Under the pieces are notes generated by a model, which saw nothing but the letters and a program-made list of their open reading frames with translations, was not told the origin of the DNA and searched no databases. The position numbers were made by a program, and so were the translations under genes. From Pseudarthrobacter sulfonivorans (lineage in GTDB: Bacteria > Actinomycetota > Actinomycetes > Actinomycetales > Micrococcaceae): a stretch of 37,709 nucleotides of DNA. The DNA is taken from the NCBI RefSeq assembly GCF_024391045.1, contig NZ_JANFCZ010000035.1:1-37709 (forward strand). The letters run 5' to 3'. Shown one piece after another: positions 13,780 to 23,208 of the stretch. How positions within the stretch are numbered: position 1 is the first letter of the stretch; every line of letters starts with the position of its first letter.

Positions 13780-15426
13780 GGCGATGGCCACGGCCGGGGC
13801 GTTCTTGAGGGTGCGGCGGAGCTGCGGGGCGGCCTGTAGCCGGTCCTGGGCCGAGCGCAACGCCAGGACTGCTGTCTCCAGCTGGTCCGGTGGCAGCGTG
13901 AACGGCACCCGGAGGTAGCGTTCGAAGGCGCCCCCGACTCCGAAGCGTGGCCCGGCGGCGAGCCGGATGCCAAAATCCGGGGCGATGACCGTTAGCGCGG
14001 TGCTGGCTGGCGCCGGCAGCCTGCACCAGACGGAGAGGCCGCCGGCGGGTCGTTGTGTTTGCCATTCCGGGAGGTGTCCGGCCAGCAGTTCCAGCAGGGC
14101 GGCACGGCTGTCCCGGAGGTTGCCAAGCCGGGCGGGGAGCGGTTCGTCCAGCGCGCGGACCAGGTGTGCGGCCGCGAGTTGTTCCATGACGGGGCCGCCC
14201 AAATCCATGGACGACCGTGCCGCGGCAAACCGCTGGATCATCGCTTCCGAGGCGCGGATCCAGCCCGTCCGGAGACCGGCCCAGTGGGACTTACTGAGCG
14301 AGCCGAGGGTCACCACCGCCGGACTGAAGGCAGCCACGGGCGAGGTCGCGTCGCCATCGAGGTTCAATGCCCGCAGGGTCTCATCAACCACCAGGACAGT
14401 TCCGGAGTCCGATGCGATTCGGACCAGTTGGCGGCGCTGGCTGTCCGGCATCAGCTGACCGGTGGGGTTGTGGAAGTCCGGCACCACGTAGGCCATCTTG
14501 GGGCGTTGCTGCATCATGGCGGCGCGAAGGGCCTGCATGTCCCACGCCGGAGCGGGCAGGCCGCGCGGGGATGTGTCGGTGCCGGCACCTCGGCTGGCAT
14601 CGGCGTCGTGCAGTGAAGTGAACGCCACGGGAATGGTCCGGCAGCCTGCGGCCCGGATCGCATCCAAGGCATTCGGGTAGCTGGGGTGCTCCACCAGAAC
14701 CTTGTCCTGCTTCCCGGCCAGTGCCCGGATGATGATGTTCAGGGCGTGTTGCGCTCCCGACGTCACGAGGATCTGCTCGGCGGTGGTGGGCACGCCTGCA
14801 GCGGTATAGCGCTCGGCCACAGCCTCGCGCAGGGGGAGCAGGCCGATGGCGTCGTAGCCGAAGCCCGGCAGGAGTGCGGGCAGCTCGGTGAGAGCGGCCG
14901 CGAACGCGCGGTGCACCACCTCACCGCTGGCCGGCAGTGAGGCGTACGCGAGGTCGATCAGCCCGTCGGGCGCCGCGAGCCCGGGCGCGGCCAGCCCGGG
15001 TGCGGTGAGTCCCGGCGCGCTGAGCCCGCGTGCGGCAAATTCCAATCCGGCGGGTTCGTACGCGAGCGTTGCTGCCGGGCGGCCCGTCGCTGCCGGGCGG
15101 CCCGGATTGCCCGACGCCGGGCTGCCGGACAACGCGGCGCCCCTCGGTGTCATTCGCGGAATCCGGGTCCGCCCGCGCGAGCCCTGTCCGCTGCTGAGGA
15201 AGCCCTCGTCGCGAAGGAGGGCGTACGCGGCCGTCACCGTTGTCCGGCTGACGCCCAGTGCCTCGGACAGGGCCCGCTCGCTCGGCAGTGCAGTGTCCAG
15301 CGCCACCCGGCCGTCCAGGACCAGGAGGCGGACGACGTCGGCCAGCTCGCGATAGGCGGGAGCGGCCCCGAGGTGCCACTGACCCAGGAGACGTGCCAGT
15401 GCGGACGGGTTGAGCGATGCGGACAT
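13777..15426 (-). CDS. MocR-type regulator (GntR HTH fused to class I aminotransferase)
   Basis: A 549-residue MocR/PdxR-like regulator. The GntR winged helix occupies about residues 15-90 (YRELADVVR, LPSERALSEALGVSRTTVTAAYALL). The aminotransferase-like domain occupies about 155-540, with the PLP-binding lysine in SLSKSHWAGLR (K379) and the VPDFHNPTGQ block. The linker (100-155) is expanded by short repeats (GRPAAT twice; APGL-like units four times). MocR proteins sense PLP or amino-containing ligands and usually control the divergent gene, here a YczE-type membrane protein. pdxS/pdxT are not adjacent, so a role in PLP synthesis is not supported. Confidence 0.93.
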   Translation of the reverse strand: MSASLNPSALARLLGQWHLGAAPAYRELADVVRLLVLDGRVALDTALPSERALSEALGVSRTTVTAAYALLRDEGFLSSGQGSRGRTRIPRMTPRGAALSGSPASGNPGRPAATGRPAATLAYEPAGLEFAARGLSAPGLTAPGLAAPGLAAPDGLIDLAYASLPASGEVVHRAFAAALTELPALLPGFGYDAIGLLPLREAVAERYTAAGVPTTAEQILVTSGAQHALNIIIRALAGKQDKVLVEHPSYPNALDAIRAAGCRTIPVAFTSLHDADASRGAGTDTSPRGLPAPAWDMQALRAAMMQQRPKMAYVVPDFHNPTGQLMPDSQRRQLVRIASDSGTVLVVDETLRALNLDGDATSPVAAFSPAVVTLGSLSKSHWAGLRTGWIRASEAMIQRFAAARSSMDLGGPVMEQLAAAHLVRALDEPLPARLGNLRDSRAALLELLAGHLPEWQTQRPAGGLSVWCRLPAPASTALTVIAPDFGIRLAAGPRFGVGGAFERYLRVPFTLPPDQLETAVLALRSAQDRLQAAPQLRRTLKNAPAVAIA

Positions 15427-15428
15427 AA

Positions 15429-15476
15429 AGCCAGTATCTCAAACTGGCTATGTAATTCAATGCCAGTTCTCTGGCA
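15429..15476. promoter_or_regulatory. Two palindromes between mocR and yczE (operator candidates)
   Basis: AGCCAGT (15429-15435) and ACTGGCT (15443-15449) form a perfect 7-bp inverted repeat with a 7-bp spacer. TGCCAG (15461-15466) and CTGGCA (15471-15476) form a second with a 4-bp spacer. Both share the GCCAGT/ACTGGC core. A -10-like TGTAAT (15451-15456) lies between them. This is a compact two-site operator for the divergent MocR protein. Confidence 0.65.
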
Positions 15477-15481
15477 GGGTT

Positions 15482-16150
15482 ATGGCTATGTTCACTCGCA
15501 GACTCCTCCAGCTTTTTGTCGGCCTGGCCATGTACGGTCTATCGCTGGCTCTGTTCATCCGCGCCGGACTGGGGCTGGACCCTTGGGATGTGTTCCACCA
15601 GGGCGTTGCGGGAAGGACCGGACTCAGCATCGGTGTGGTGGTGATCATCGCGAGTTTCGTGGTGCTGCTGTTGTGGATCCCGCTGCGGCAGAAACCGGGT
15701 TTCGGAACGCTGGCCAATGCAGTCCTGGTAGGGGTCTTCGCCGACGTGGGGCTGGCCCTGATCCCTGCGTTGTCCCACTTGGGCGGCCAGATCGGGATGC
15801 TCGTCGGGGCTGTGCTGCTCAACGGCATTGCAACCGCCTGCTACATCGGCGCACGGTTCGGCCCCGGCCCCAGGGACGGCCTGATGACGGGACTGGCGCG
15901 GCGGGCGGGCTGGTCGGTGCGGATTGCGCGCACCCTGATTGAGGTCGTGGTTCTTGGCATCGGGTGGCTGCTGGGCGGGTCCGTGGGGGTGGGCACCGTG
16001 GTCTACGCCCTTGCAATCGGGCCCCTCGTCCAGCTGTTGCTGCCATGGTTCATGGTCCCGGCTGGCGTCAAAGAAACCGCTGCGCCCGAGCCCCGGGAAC
16101 GTGACGCGCTTCCGTTCGAGGCAACCAGCAGCCAGGCAACCCGCAGCTAG
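15482..16150 (+). CDS. YczE/YitT-like integral membrane protein
   Basis: This 222-residue protein has about five hydrophobic segments and the YczE family pattern: RLLQLFVGLAMYGLSLALFIRAGLGLDPWDVFHQG at the start and GARFGPGPRDGLMTGL in the second half. Its biochemical role is unknown; family members are regularly found divergent from MocR-type regulators, as here. The start is ATG 15482 (or 15488), after CTGGCAGGG. The C-terminus (ATSSQATRS) runs into the AGCTAGGCAACC repeats that follow, and the stop codon is part of one repeat unit. Confidence 0.88.
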   Translation: MAMFTRRLLQLFVGLAMYGLSLALFIRAGLGLDPWDVFHQGVAGRTGLSIGVVVIIASFVVLLLWIPLRQKPGFGTLANAVLVGVFADVGLALIPALSHLGGQIGMLVGAVLLNGIATACYIGARFGPGPRDGLMTGLARRAGWSVRIARTLIEVVVLGIGWLLGGSVGVGTVVYALAIGPLVQLLLPWFMVPAGVKETAAPEPRERDALPFEATSSQATRS

Positions 16151-16245
16151 GCAACCCAGCTAGGGCAACCGGCAGCTATGCACCTAGAGTCTAGGCGCCC
16201 AGTACATCTAGGCCGGCAGCGAAGCAACAACTCAGCTAGGCAACG
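16128..16245. repeat. Degenerate AGCTAGGCAACC repeats between convergent genes
   Basis: At least five units related to (GC)AGCTAGGCAACC occur, around 16128, 16143, 16158, 16216 and 16233, with degraded copies between. The TAG within the unit provides the stop of the yczE-like gene. On the other strand the sequence gttgcc-TAG of the last unit provides the nei stop. The repeat array therefore sets the 3' ends of both convergent genes. Confidence 0.65.
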
Positions 16246-17192
16246 AGCGTCTGGTCCGCCACCGGCTGGCACTTGGGGCAGAAGTAGATGTCCCGCTCTT
16301 CCTCTCCAGTGGGTTTGCCCAGCAACCCCCGGCGGATGGGGGTACCGCACTTGAGACAGGGCTGGTGTTCGCGGCGGTAGACCCAGTACCCCGGCCGGCC
16401 GGCCATGCGTCCCACCGGCATTCCGCGCGGATTGAGGATGGTGACGCGGCGCCCGGGGCCGAGGTTTGCTTCCAACAGTTGCTTGGCGTCCGTCATGAGG
16501 GTCCGGAGGTCTGGGACAGCTGACACGGGCGTCGCCGGGTGCACCCCCGAAAGGAAGCAGGACTCGCAGCGGTAGATGTTGCCGATGCCCGCCAGGTTGC
16601 GCTGGTCCAGGAGTGCGACACCAATAGGAACATCCGGCGCCGCGCGGATCCGCTGTTCCGCTTCGGCCGGGTCCCAGTCCGGGCCGAGCAGGTCCGGGCC
16701 CAGATGCCCCACGACTTTGTCTTCATCAGCGGTGCGGACCACTTCCAGGATCCCCAGGGAGAAGCCGACGGCGTCCGCCCCCGCCGTGCGCAGCACGCAC
16801 CGTGCTGTGAATCCGGGCTTGCGCCACCGCCCGCCGGGCGGATAGACCTGCCAGGTGCCTTCCATTTTCAGGTGTGAATGGATGGTTAGCCTGCGTTGCT
16901 CGGGGGCGGGCGCCTGCCGCCCTGCTGCCCTTTCACCCGGGACTTGGCCCCCCGCGCCAGGTGCACCCGGTTCTTGGCCACCCGGTTCCTCGCCTCCGGC
17001 GCCCTGGACCTCCGGTCCCTGCACGCGCATCAGGAGGTGTTTGCCGCGCGGCACAACCTCGGTGACCGTCCAGCCGGCCAGGTTCAGGGTGGCAAACCTC
17101 GGGACGCGGAACTCCGATGCGGTGAGCGTCTGTCCGGCCAGCGCCTGGTGCAGCTGGGCGGCGGCCCGCCAGACGGAATCCCCCTCAGGCAC
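16236..17192 (-). CDS. nei: Fpg/Nei-family DNA glycosylase (endonuclease VIII-like)
   Basis: A 318-residue bifunctional DNA glycosylase/AP lyase for oxidised bases. The mature N-terminus MPEGD carries the catalytic Pro2 and Glu3. The H2TH region (LLDQRNLAGIGNIYR) is intact, and the C-terminal zinc finger shows CLKCG and CPKC. The protein is about 40-50 residues longer than usual because of a Gly/Pro/Glu-rich insertion (about 58-100, EPGGQEPGAPG type) between strands of the N-terminal domain. Its first 8 bp overlap the end of the Lhr helicase gene, so the two are translationally coupled. Actinobacteria commonly pair lhr with a nei gene, which supports a shared repair role. Confidence 0.94.
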   Translation of the reverse strand: MPEGDSVWRAAAQLHQALAGQTLTASEFRVPRFATLNLAGWTVTEVVPRGKHLLMRVQGPEVQGAGGEEPGGQEPGAPGAGGQVPGERAAGRQAPAPEQRRLTIHSHLKMEGTWQVYPPGGRWRKPGFTARCVLRTAGADAVGFSLGILEVVRTADEDKVVGHLGPDLLGPDWDPAEAEQRIRAAPDVPIGVALLDQRNLAGIGNIYRCESCFLSGVHPATPVSAVPDLRTLMTDAKQLLEANLGPGRRVTILNPRGMPVGRMAGRPGYWVYRREHQPCLKCGTPIRRGLLGKPTGEEERDIYFCPKCQPVADQTLVA

Positions 17193-20100
17193 GGATCCTC
17201 AGTCCCTTGGGAGTGGAATAGGCTCCGGCCGCGGCCAGCGCCTTCGCCACGGCTGTGTCCAGGATGTCGTGGCCGTTGACTTTCTCCATGATCAGCTTGT
17301 CCACAGCACCGCGGGTGACCACACTCACCAGGGCGGCGGCTGCGGCGGACAGGGTGGCTTCGTCGTCGCTGAAGACCAGCAGGGTCTTACCGCCGCGCTC
17401 CACGTACAGAATGAGGGCACCGTCCACCAGCACCACCAAGGCGCCGGCCTTGCGTCCCGGCCGGTGGCCCGTGCCCGCTTCCTCGTTAAGTGCAGGCCAC
17501 GCCAGCGCCGCCCCGTACGGGTTCGCCGGATCGGTGGCCGCCAGCGCCAGGGCAACGGGTTCCGGTTTCGCCAGCTGGGTGTCCTCGGAATAGGAGCGCA
17601 GCCTGTCCACGGTGGCCGGTACGGCGAACTGGGCCGCACCGAGGTGTTCAATGAAGTACCCGCGGCGGCAACGGCCGGCCTCCTCCAGCCTGGCAAGAAC
17701 CTTGTACATCAGGCCAAAACCACCCAGTATCTGTTCGGCCATCACCGATCCGCGCGTCACCACGCCGTAACGGTCCAGCAGCAACTCAGCCGTGGCCCGC
17801 GCATGGATGGTGGCATCCAGTTCAGGCAGCGGCAGTGCCGACCACCGCCCGGCGGCCAGCGGCGGTGTCGGCGCCACGCCACCCAAGGCGCCGTACCGTC
17901 CACCGCCGAGGCCGCCCGACCCCAGCCCCGGGGATCCCAGCAGACCGGTGCCGTGCGAGCGGCCAAGCCGGCTCAGACGGGGTGCCCGTGCCCGGGGTGC
18001 CCGGGCCACTTGTCGGTGGGCAGTGTGGCCGCCGGCGATCAGGGCGCGGACCGGCGCGAACGTGTCCCCGGTGATGCGGCCTGCCCAGGCCAGGTCCCAA
18101 AGCGCCGAAACCACGTCTTGGTCGCTCAGGACCGAGTCCATGCCGCCGGCAACATCCGTCAGTTGGCGGAAGAAGTAGCCTCCGCCGTTGTTCCGAAGGT
18201 GCTCGAGCAGCCGCTGTTGCGCATCGCCCGGCTCGTACCCGACGGCCGGGTTCAGCGTCAGGTCGGCGGAATCGGCAAGATGCATGCTCACCCAGCCATC
18301 ATTGCCGGGAAGGGCGCCCGCCCCGGACCAGAGGACCTCGCCGGCCGCCATAAGCTCATCCAGCATGGCGGGCTGATAGTTGGAAACCCGGCTGGCCAGC
18401 ACCAGCGGCTCCCACGCCGATGCGGGGATCGGTACACCGGACAGCTGGTCAATCGCGGTGACAATCCCGTCCAGCCCGCGCAACGCGGGCTGTCCGCGCC
18501 CGGACCCCGGGACCCGGACGTTCTGCCAGACGGGAAGGAACCGTCCGTACGCGGCGGCGTCCACCGGCTCCACTTCGGCGCGCAACGCGGCCAGCGAACG
18601 ACGCCGGAGCTTCCGGAGCACTTCGGCGTCGCACCATTCGCTGGTGGTTGGCTGCTGCGACTCCTGGTGCTGTTCCTCTTGGTGTACCTGTTGTCGGTCC
18701 TCTGGGTTTTCCCCGGGCAACGGCTTGGGCTTTCCCTCCGGTTCCGCCGCCAAAGTTTCCGGCGGTGTGACGTGCGGGCGGAACTCGCCCTCCACCACAC
18801 GGCCGTCTGCCGCAAGCCGCTTCAGCGCAGTGCCGACGACGGCGACGCCGAGGCCTAGACGGGCAGCGGCTTCCATGGCAGTAAACGGTCCGTGGGTGCG
18901 GGCGTAGCGGGAGACGAGGTCGCCGAGCGGGTCAGCGACGGGTTCGATGAAGGCGAGCGGCACGCCCATGGGCAGAGGCACGCCGATGGCATCGCGCAGG
19001 CGGGCGGCATCTTCGACGGCCGCGTAACGTTCCGCCCCGCCGATGTTGACCTTGATGGCCCGGTTGGCCCGTTGCAGCGCGGCCAGGTGGGCAGAGGCCA
19101 GGGCGGCATCGGCATGCGGGCTATGGGCGGGCTCAGCCAGCGGGGTGCCGTCGGCGTCAGCCACCACGGCCGGTTCAGCCACCGGGCTTTCCACCGGGGT
19201 CTCGGCAGAATCAGCCGCCAGGGCCGGTTCAGCCACAGGGCCCGGCCCAGCCACCGTAGCCGCGGCAGGCCCGGCTTCCGGTTCCAGGCGGGCTGCCACC
19301 TCCCCGGCTGTCAGCGGGCCCAGCAGCCGGAGCAGGTCCGCCACCCCTTCCATGCCGCGGGCACGCCGGTGGGGTGCGAGCCGCTGCAGTTCGAGTTCGG
19401 TGGCGTCGATGACTTTGGCATCCAGGAGCTCGCGGAGTTCAACGCGCCCCAGCAGCTCGTTGAGCAGGGTGGAATCCAGTGCCAGGGCCGCCGCGCGTCG
19501 TTCGGCCAGGGGCGAGTCACCTTCATACAGGAACTGAGCCACGTATCCGAACAGGAGTGACTTGGCGAACGGGGACGGCTGCTGCGTGGTGGTCTCGACG
19601 ATCCTGAGCTCGCGTCGTTCCACCGAGGCGGCGATGTCCTTGAGCGCCGGCAGGTCGTACACGTCCTGAAGACACTCGCGAACCGTTTCCAGCACGATGG
19701 GAAACGTGGGGTATTTCCGCGCCACATCGAGCAGTTGGGCCGACCGCTGGCGCTGCTGCCACAGCGGCTGCCGCTTACCCGGCGTTTGGCGGGGCAGCAG
19801 CAGGGCGCGCGCCGCGCATTCGCGGAATCTCGAGGCAAAAAGGGCGCTGCCGCCCACTTCTGCGGTGACGATCTGCTCGAGTTCCTCAGGGTCGAAGAGG
19901 AACAGCTCGGCTCCTGGCGGTTCGTCCTCCATCATGGGGACGCGCAGCACGATGCCGTCGTCCGCGGCCATCGCGGAGCCGTCCAGGCCGTAGCGCTGGT
20001 GCAGCCGTTGCCCGACGGCGAGTGCCCACGGCGCGTGCACCGGCATGCCGAACGGGCTGTGGAGAATGACCCGCCAGTCGCCCAGTTCATCGTGGAACCG

Positions 20101-22377
20101 TTCCACCACCAGCGTGGTGTCGCTCGGGACCACCTCGGTGGCAAGCTTCTGCTCGCTGAGGTACTGGATGAGGTTGTTCGCGGCGAACGTGTCCAGCCCG
20201 CTGGCCGTACAGCGTTCGGTGGCAGGCCCGACGTCGGACGCCGCGAGTTCGCGGACGAACGCACCCAGGGCGCGGCCCAGGTCCACCGGCCTGCCCAGGG
20301 AGTCGCCCTTCCAGAACGGCAGCTTGCCGGGCTGGCCGAAGGCGGGGGAGACCAGGACGCGGTCGTGGGTGATGTCCTCGATCTTCCAGCTTGTGGCACC
20401 GAGCGCGAAAATGTCCCCCACCCGGGACTCGTAGACCATCTCTTCGTCCAGTTCGCCCACCCGCCGGCCGCCTTTGGCCGGTGACGGGGTGGAGGTCTTG
20501 CCGTCACCCGAAGGCGACGCCGTGCCCTCAACCTCGGTCCCGATGATGTAGACACCGAACAACCCACGGTCCGGGATGGTCCCGCCGGAGGTGACGGCCA
20601 ACCGCTGGGCCCCGGGCCGGCCTTCGATGGTGCCCGCATTGCGGTCCCAGATGATCCGGGGCCGCAGCTCAGCAAACTCGTCGGAGGGATAGCGGCCCGC
20701 CAGCAGGTCCAGGGTGGCTTCAAACGCGGATCGGGGGAGGGAAGCGAAGGGCGCTGAGCGGCGGACCGTGGCGAACCATTCCTCCACGTCAATGCTGCCC
20801 AGGGCCGTGGCGGCAACGGTCTGCTGCGCCAGGATGTCCAAGGGGTTGGCAGGGACAAACAGCCGCTCGATTTTTCCCTCAAGCATCCGTTCCACGGTGA
20901 TGGCAGTGTGGACCAGGTCCGCACGGTGCTTGGGAAAGAGCACGCCTTGGGAGATTTCGCCGACCTGATGGCCTGCCCGGCCCACGCGCTGCAGGCCGCT
21001 GGCCACCGACGGCGGGGACTCCACTTGCACCACCAGGTCCACGGCACCCATGTCGATGCCCAGCTCCAGGGACGAGGTGGCAACGACGCAGCGCAACCGG
21101 CCGGACTTCAGGTCGTCCTCGATGAGGGCCCGCTGGTCCTTGGAGACGGAGCCATGGTGCGCCCGGGCGAGCAGGGGGTCAGCTCCTGCTGTGCTGCCGG
21201 CCTGGGCCATCATATGGGCTGGTGTGGCCGTGGACGCGGGGACCCCCGGCCGGACCGGCTCAACTGCATCGGCCGAATCCCAGCCGCCGCCGGCCGCCAC
21301 GAGCTGACGTTCGGCGTAGATCTCGTTGAGCCGGGCGGTGAGCCGCTCAGCCAGGCGCCGCGAGTTGGCAAACACGATGGTGGACTGGTTGGCCAGCACC
21401 AGGTCAACGATCTTTTCCTCCACATGGGGCCAGATCGAGGCCTGCGGCTGCAGCCCGGAAGCCGGGCCCGAATCGAAGGCGCCCGCTGCCGCTTGGAGGT
21501 CTGACATGTCCTCCACCGGCACCGAGACGGTCAGGTCCCAGTTCTTCCGCGACGGCGGTGCCACGATCTCCACGGGAGCCGAGCCGGCCAGGAACTGGGC
21601 CACCAACTCCCGCGGCTCCACCGTTGCGGACAGGCCGATCCGCTGGGCGGGCTTGGGCAGTAACGCGTCGAGCCGTTCCAACGACACCGCCAAGTGCGCG
21701 CCACGCTTGGTGCCGGCGACGGCGTGAACCTCGTCAACGATGATGGTGTCCACCTCGGTGAGGGTTTCCCGTGCCCTGGATGTGAGCATCAGGAACAGCG
21801 ATTCAGGTGTGGTGATGAGGATGTCCGGCGGGTTGCTGAGCAGTGAGCGGCGGTCCGCCGCGGTGGTGTCACCGGACCGGACGCCCACCGTGATGAGCGG
21901 TGCGGGCAGCCCGAGCCGCTTCGCCGTTTGCGTAATTCCGATCAGCGGCGCACGCAGGTTCCGCTCGACGTCCACGCCCAGGGCCTTCAGCGGTGAGATA
22001 TAGAGGACCCGGGTCTTGCGCTTGGGCGGCCGTGGCCGCCTGCCTTTGGCCGGGGTGCCTTTGGCGGTGGCGGCTTTGCCCGTGGCGGCGCCATCCGGAG
22101 CGGCTTCCAGCCCCGGCAACTCAGGAGCGGGGGCGGGTGCCGAAACGAGCAGCCGGTCCAAAGCCCACAGGAAGGCGGCGAGGGTCTTTCCGGAGCCGGT
22201 AGGCGCGACCACCAGGGCATGCGAGCCCGACGAGATGGCGTTCCAGGCGCCGTCCTGGGCAGGCGTCGGCTCCGAAAAGGCGCCCAGGAACCAGTCCCGG
22301 GTGGGCCGGCTGAACCGGCCCATGGGAGTGCCGGTCAGGGCGCCCGGGGCCGCTTCCGGCGGTTGCTGCTCCTGCAT
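17185..22377 (-). CDS. lhr: Lhr-type ATP-dependent DNA helicase
   Basis: A very large SF2 3'-5' helicase of the Lhr-long family (1730 residues from ATG 22377; a GTG at 22419 would add 14). Motif I APTGSGKT, motif II DEVH, motif III SAT and motif VI QRVGRAGHQ are all visible in the N-terminal half, followed by the winged-helix/Lhr core and the long C-terminal region that in mycobacterial Lhr forms a tetrameric module. It exceeds the mycobacterial protein by roughly 200 residues through low-complexity insertions: an AAPDGAATGKA region after motif Ia, an AEPAVVADADG-type Ala/Glu/Pro segment, a Gln/Glu-rich stretch, and a Gly/Arg-rich stretch. It is expressed with nei (8-bp overlap). The start codon is uncertain; GGAGGA lies too close to the ATG. 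Confidence 0.95.
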   Translation of the reverse strand: MQEQQPPEAAPGALTGTPMGRFSRPTRDWFLGAFSEPTPAQDGAWNAISSGSHALVVAPTGSGKTLAAFLWALDRLLVSAPAPAPELPGLEAAPDGAATGKAATAKGTPAKGRRPRPPKRKTRVLYISPLKALGVDVERNLRAPLIGITQTAKRLGLPAPLITVGVRSGDTTAADRRSLLSNPPDILITTPESLFLMLTSRARETLTEVDTIIVDEVHAVAGTKRGAHLAVSLERLDALLPKPAQRIGLSATVEPRELVAQFLAGSAPVEIVAPPSRKNWDLTVSVPVEDMSDLQAAAGAFDSGPASGLQPQASIWPHVEEKIVDLVLANQSTIVFANSRRLAERLTARLNEIYAERQLVAAGGGWDSADAVEPVRPGVPASTATPAHMMAQAGSTAGADPLLARAHHGSVSKDQRALIEDDLKSGRLRCVVATSSLELGIDMGAVDLVVQVESPPSVASGLQRVGRAGHQVGEISQGVLFPKHRADLVHTAITVERMLEGKIERLFVPANPLDILAQQTVAATALGSIDVEEWFATVRRSAPFASLPRSAFEATLDLLAGRYPSDEFAELRPRIIWDRNAGTIEGRPGAQRLAVTSGGTIPDRGLFGVYIIGTEVEGTASPSGDGKTSTPSPAKGGRRVGELDEEMVYESRVGDIFALGATSWKIEDITHDRVLVSPAFGQPGKLPFWKGDSLGRPVDLGRALGAFVRELAASDVGPATERCTASGLDTFAANNLIQYLSEQKLATEVVPSDTTLVVERFHDELGDWRVILHSPFGMPVHAPWALAVGQRLHQRYGLDGSAMAADDGIVLRVPMMEDEPPGAELFLFDPEELEQIVTAEVGGSALFASRFRECAARALLLPRQTPGKRQPLWQQRQRSAQLLDVARKYPTFPIVLETVRECLQDVYDLPALKDIAASVERRELRIVETTTQQPSPFAKSLLFGYVAQFLYEGDSPLAERRAAALALDSTLLNELLGRVELRELLDAKVIDATELELQRLAPHRRARGMEGVADLLRLLGPLTAGEVAARLEPEAGPAAATVAGPGPVAEPALAADSAETPVESPVAEPAVVADADGTPLAEPAHSPHADAALASAHLAALQRANRAIKVNIGGAERYAAVEDAARLRDAIGVPLPMGVPLAFIEPVADPLGDLVSRYARTHGPFTAMEAAARLGLGVAVVGTALKRLAADGRVVEGEFRPHVTPPETLAAEPEGKPKPLPGENPEDRQQVHQEEQHQESQQPTTSEWCDAEVLRKLRRRSLAALRAEVEPVDAAAYGRFLPVWQNVRVPGSGRGQPALRGLDGIVTAIDQLSGVPIPASAWEPLVLASRVSNYQPAMLDELMAAGEVLWSGAGALPGNDGWVSMHLADSADLTLNPAVGYEPGDAQQRLLEHLRNNGGGYFFRQLTDVAGGMDSVLSDQDVVSALWDLAWAGRITGDTFAPVRALIAGGHTAHRQVARAPRARAPRLSRLGRSHGTGLLGSPGLGSGGLGGGRYGALGGVAPTPPLAAGRWSALPLPELDATIHARATAELLLDRYGVVTRGSVMAEQILGGFGLMYKVLARLEEAGRCRRGYFIEHLGAAQFAVPATVDRLRSYSEDTQLAKPEPVALALAATDPANPYGAALAWPALNEEAGTGHRPGRKAGALVVLVDGALILYVERGGKTLLVFSDDEATLSAAAAALVSVVTRGAVDKLIMEKVNGHDILDTAVAKALAAAGAYSTPKGLRIRA

Positions 22378-22513
22378 TCCTCCATCATGCCCTACCCCAC
22401 CGACAGGATGGCCGGTCACTCCCGCCAGGCCCTGGAGGAAGGATTATTCAACCTTTCCCCGGAGGAGGGAGCTACGTGCTGCGGGCCCCACAGTCCGGGA
22501 GGCCAGGCACAGC

Positions 22514-23152
22514 CTAGGCCGGCTGGAACGCTCCGATGGTCAGCAGTTCAATGGCGGCATTGCTGCACGCCTGGGTGGGCTGGGGCAGGAAGAGGGACGC
22601 GGTGTCCTCAGGCGGATAGACCCGGTAACCGGCCGCCGGCGTCAGGGTGCAGTCCGGGTAGTTTTCCGCGTGGGTATAGCGGAGTACCGCTTTGCCGCCC
22701 TGCCCGGGTGCCAGCAGGACATCCGCAACAGGTGTTGATTCGTCGCGTGTGGCCGGGGCGCCGATGGGCTCACCGTTGGCGTCCGCGGTGAGCGAGACGC
22801 CCGGGAACCCCTTCAGGAGGCACGGCTCGGTGCCGTTGTTGGTCAGCGTGAGGGACATGTAAACGCTGCCGGCAGCCCCGCCGCCGGTGGCGTCCGTGGC
22901 GGCTGATAGGGACGCAGCCTTGCAGCGTGAGGGGCCGGCGGAGCCGGTTGTTGGCAACGACGCCGGCGACTGGGATGCGCTCGGAACGGCCGGGGAAGCG
23001 GAAGGGCTGGAGTTGGCGCTGGGTGAGTCGGTGCCGGGTGCCGTGGACCCCTGCGGCTGCGCTTGGCTCGAACCGCACGCGGTGAGCAGCACTGCTGTCG
23101 CGGCGACCGCGGTCGTAATCAAAAACCCTTGGGGAATGCGCTGAGACGTCAT
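22514..23152 (-). CDS. DUF4232 lipoprotein
   Basis: A 212-residue secreted lipoprotein. From the ATG at 23152 there is a short basic N-region, a hydrophobic segment (FLITTAVAATAVLL) and the lipobox LTAC with the acylated Cys near residue 26. A Ser/Pro/Ala-rich linker follows, then a DUF4232 domain (about 75-212) with C-x-n-C pairs (SRCKAAS, EPCLLKG, PDCTLTP, QACSNAA) suited to two disulphides. The fold is common in actinobacterial envelope proteins of unknown function. An upstream in-frame extension lacks any signal logic and was not used. Confidence 0.9.
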   Translation of the reverse strand: MTSQRIPQGFLITTAVAATAVLLTACGSSQAQPQGSTAPGTDSPSANSSPSASPAVPSASQSPASLPTTGSAGPSRCKAASLSAATDATGGGAAGSVYMSLTLTNNGTEPCLLKGFPGVSLTADANGEPIGAPATRDESTPVADVLLAPGQGGKAVLRYTHAENYPDCTLTPAAGYRVYPPEDTASLFLPQPTQACSNAAIELLTIGAFQPA

Positions 23153-23208
23153 GCCATAACCTTTGTTGTTGCCGTGACCGGAGTCAACGACGCCACGGGG
23201 CCGTGTGC

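Noticed and set aside
16855..18858. 667-codon rightward frame opposite lhr and nei
   Set aside because: Antisense shadow; no domain, and the leftward frames encode clear Lhr and Nei motifs.
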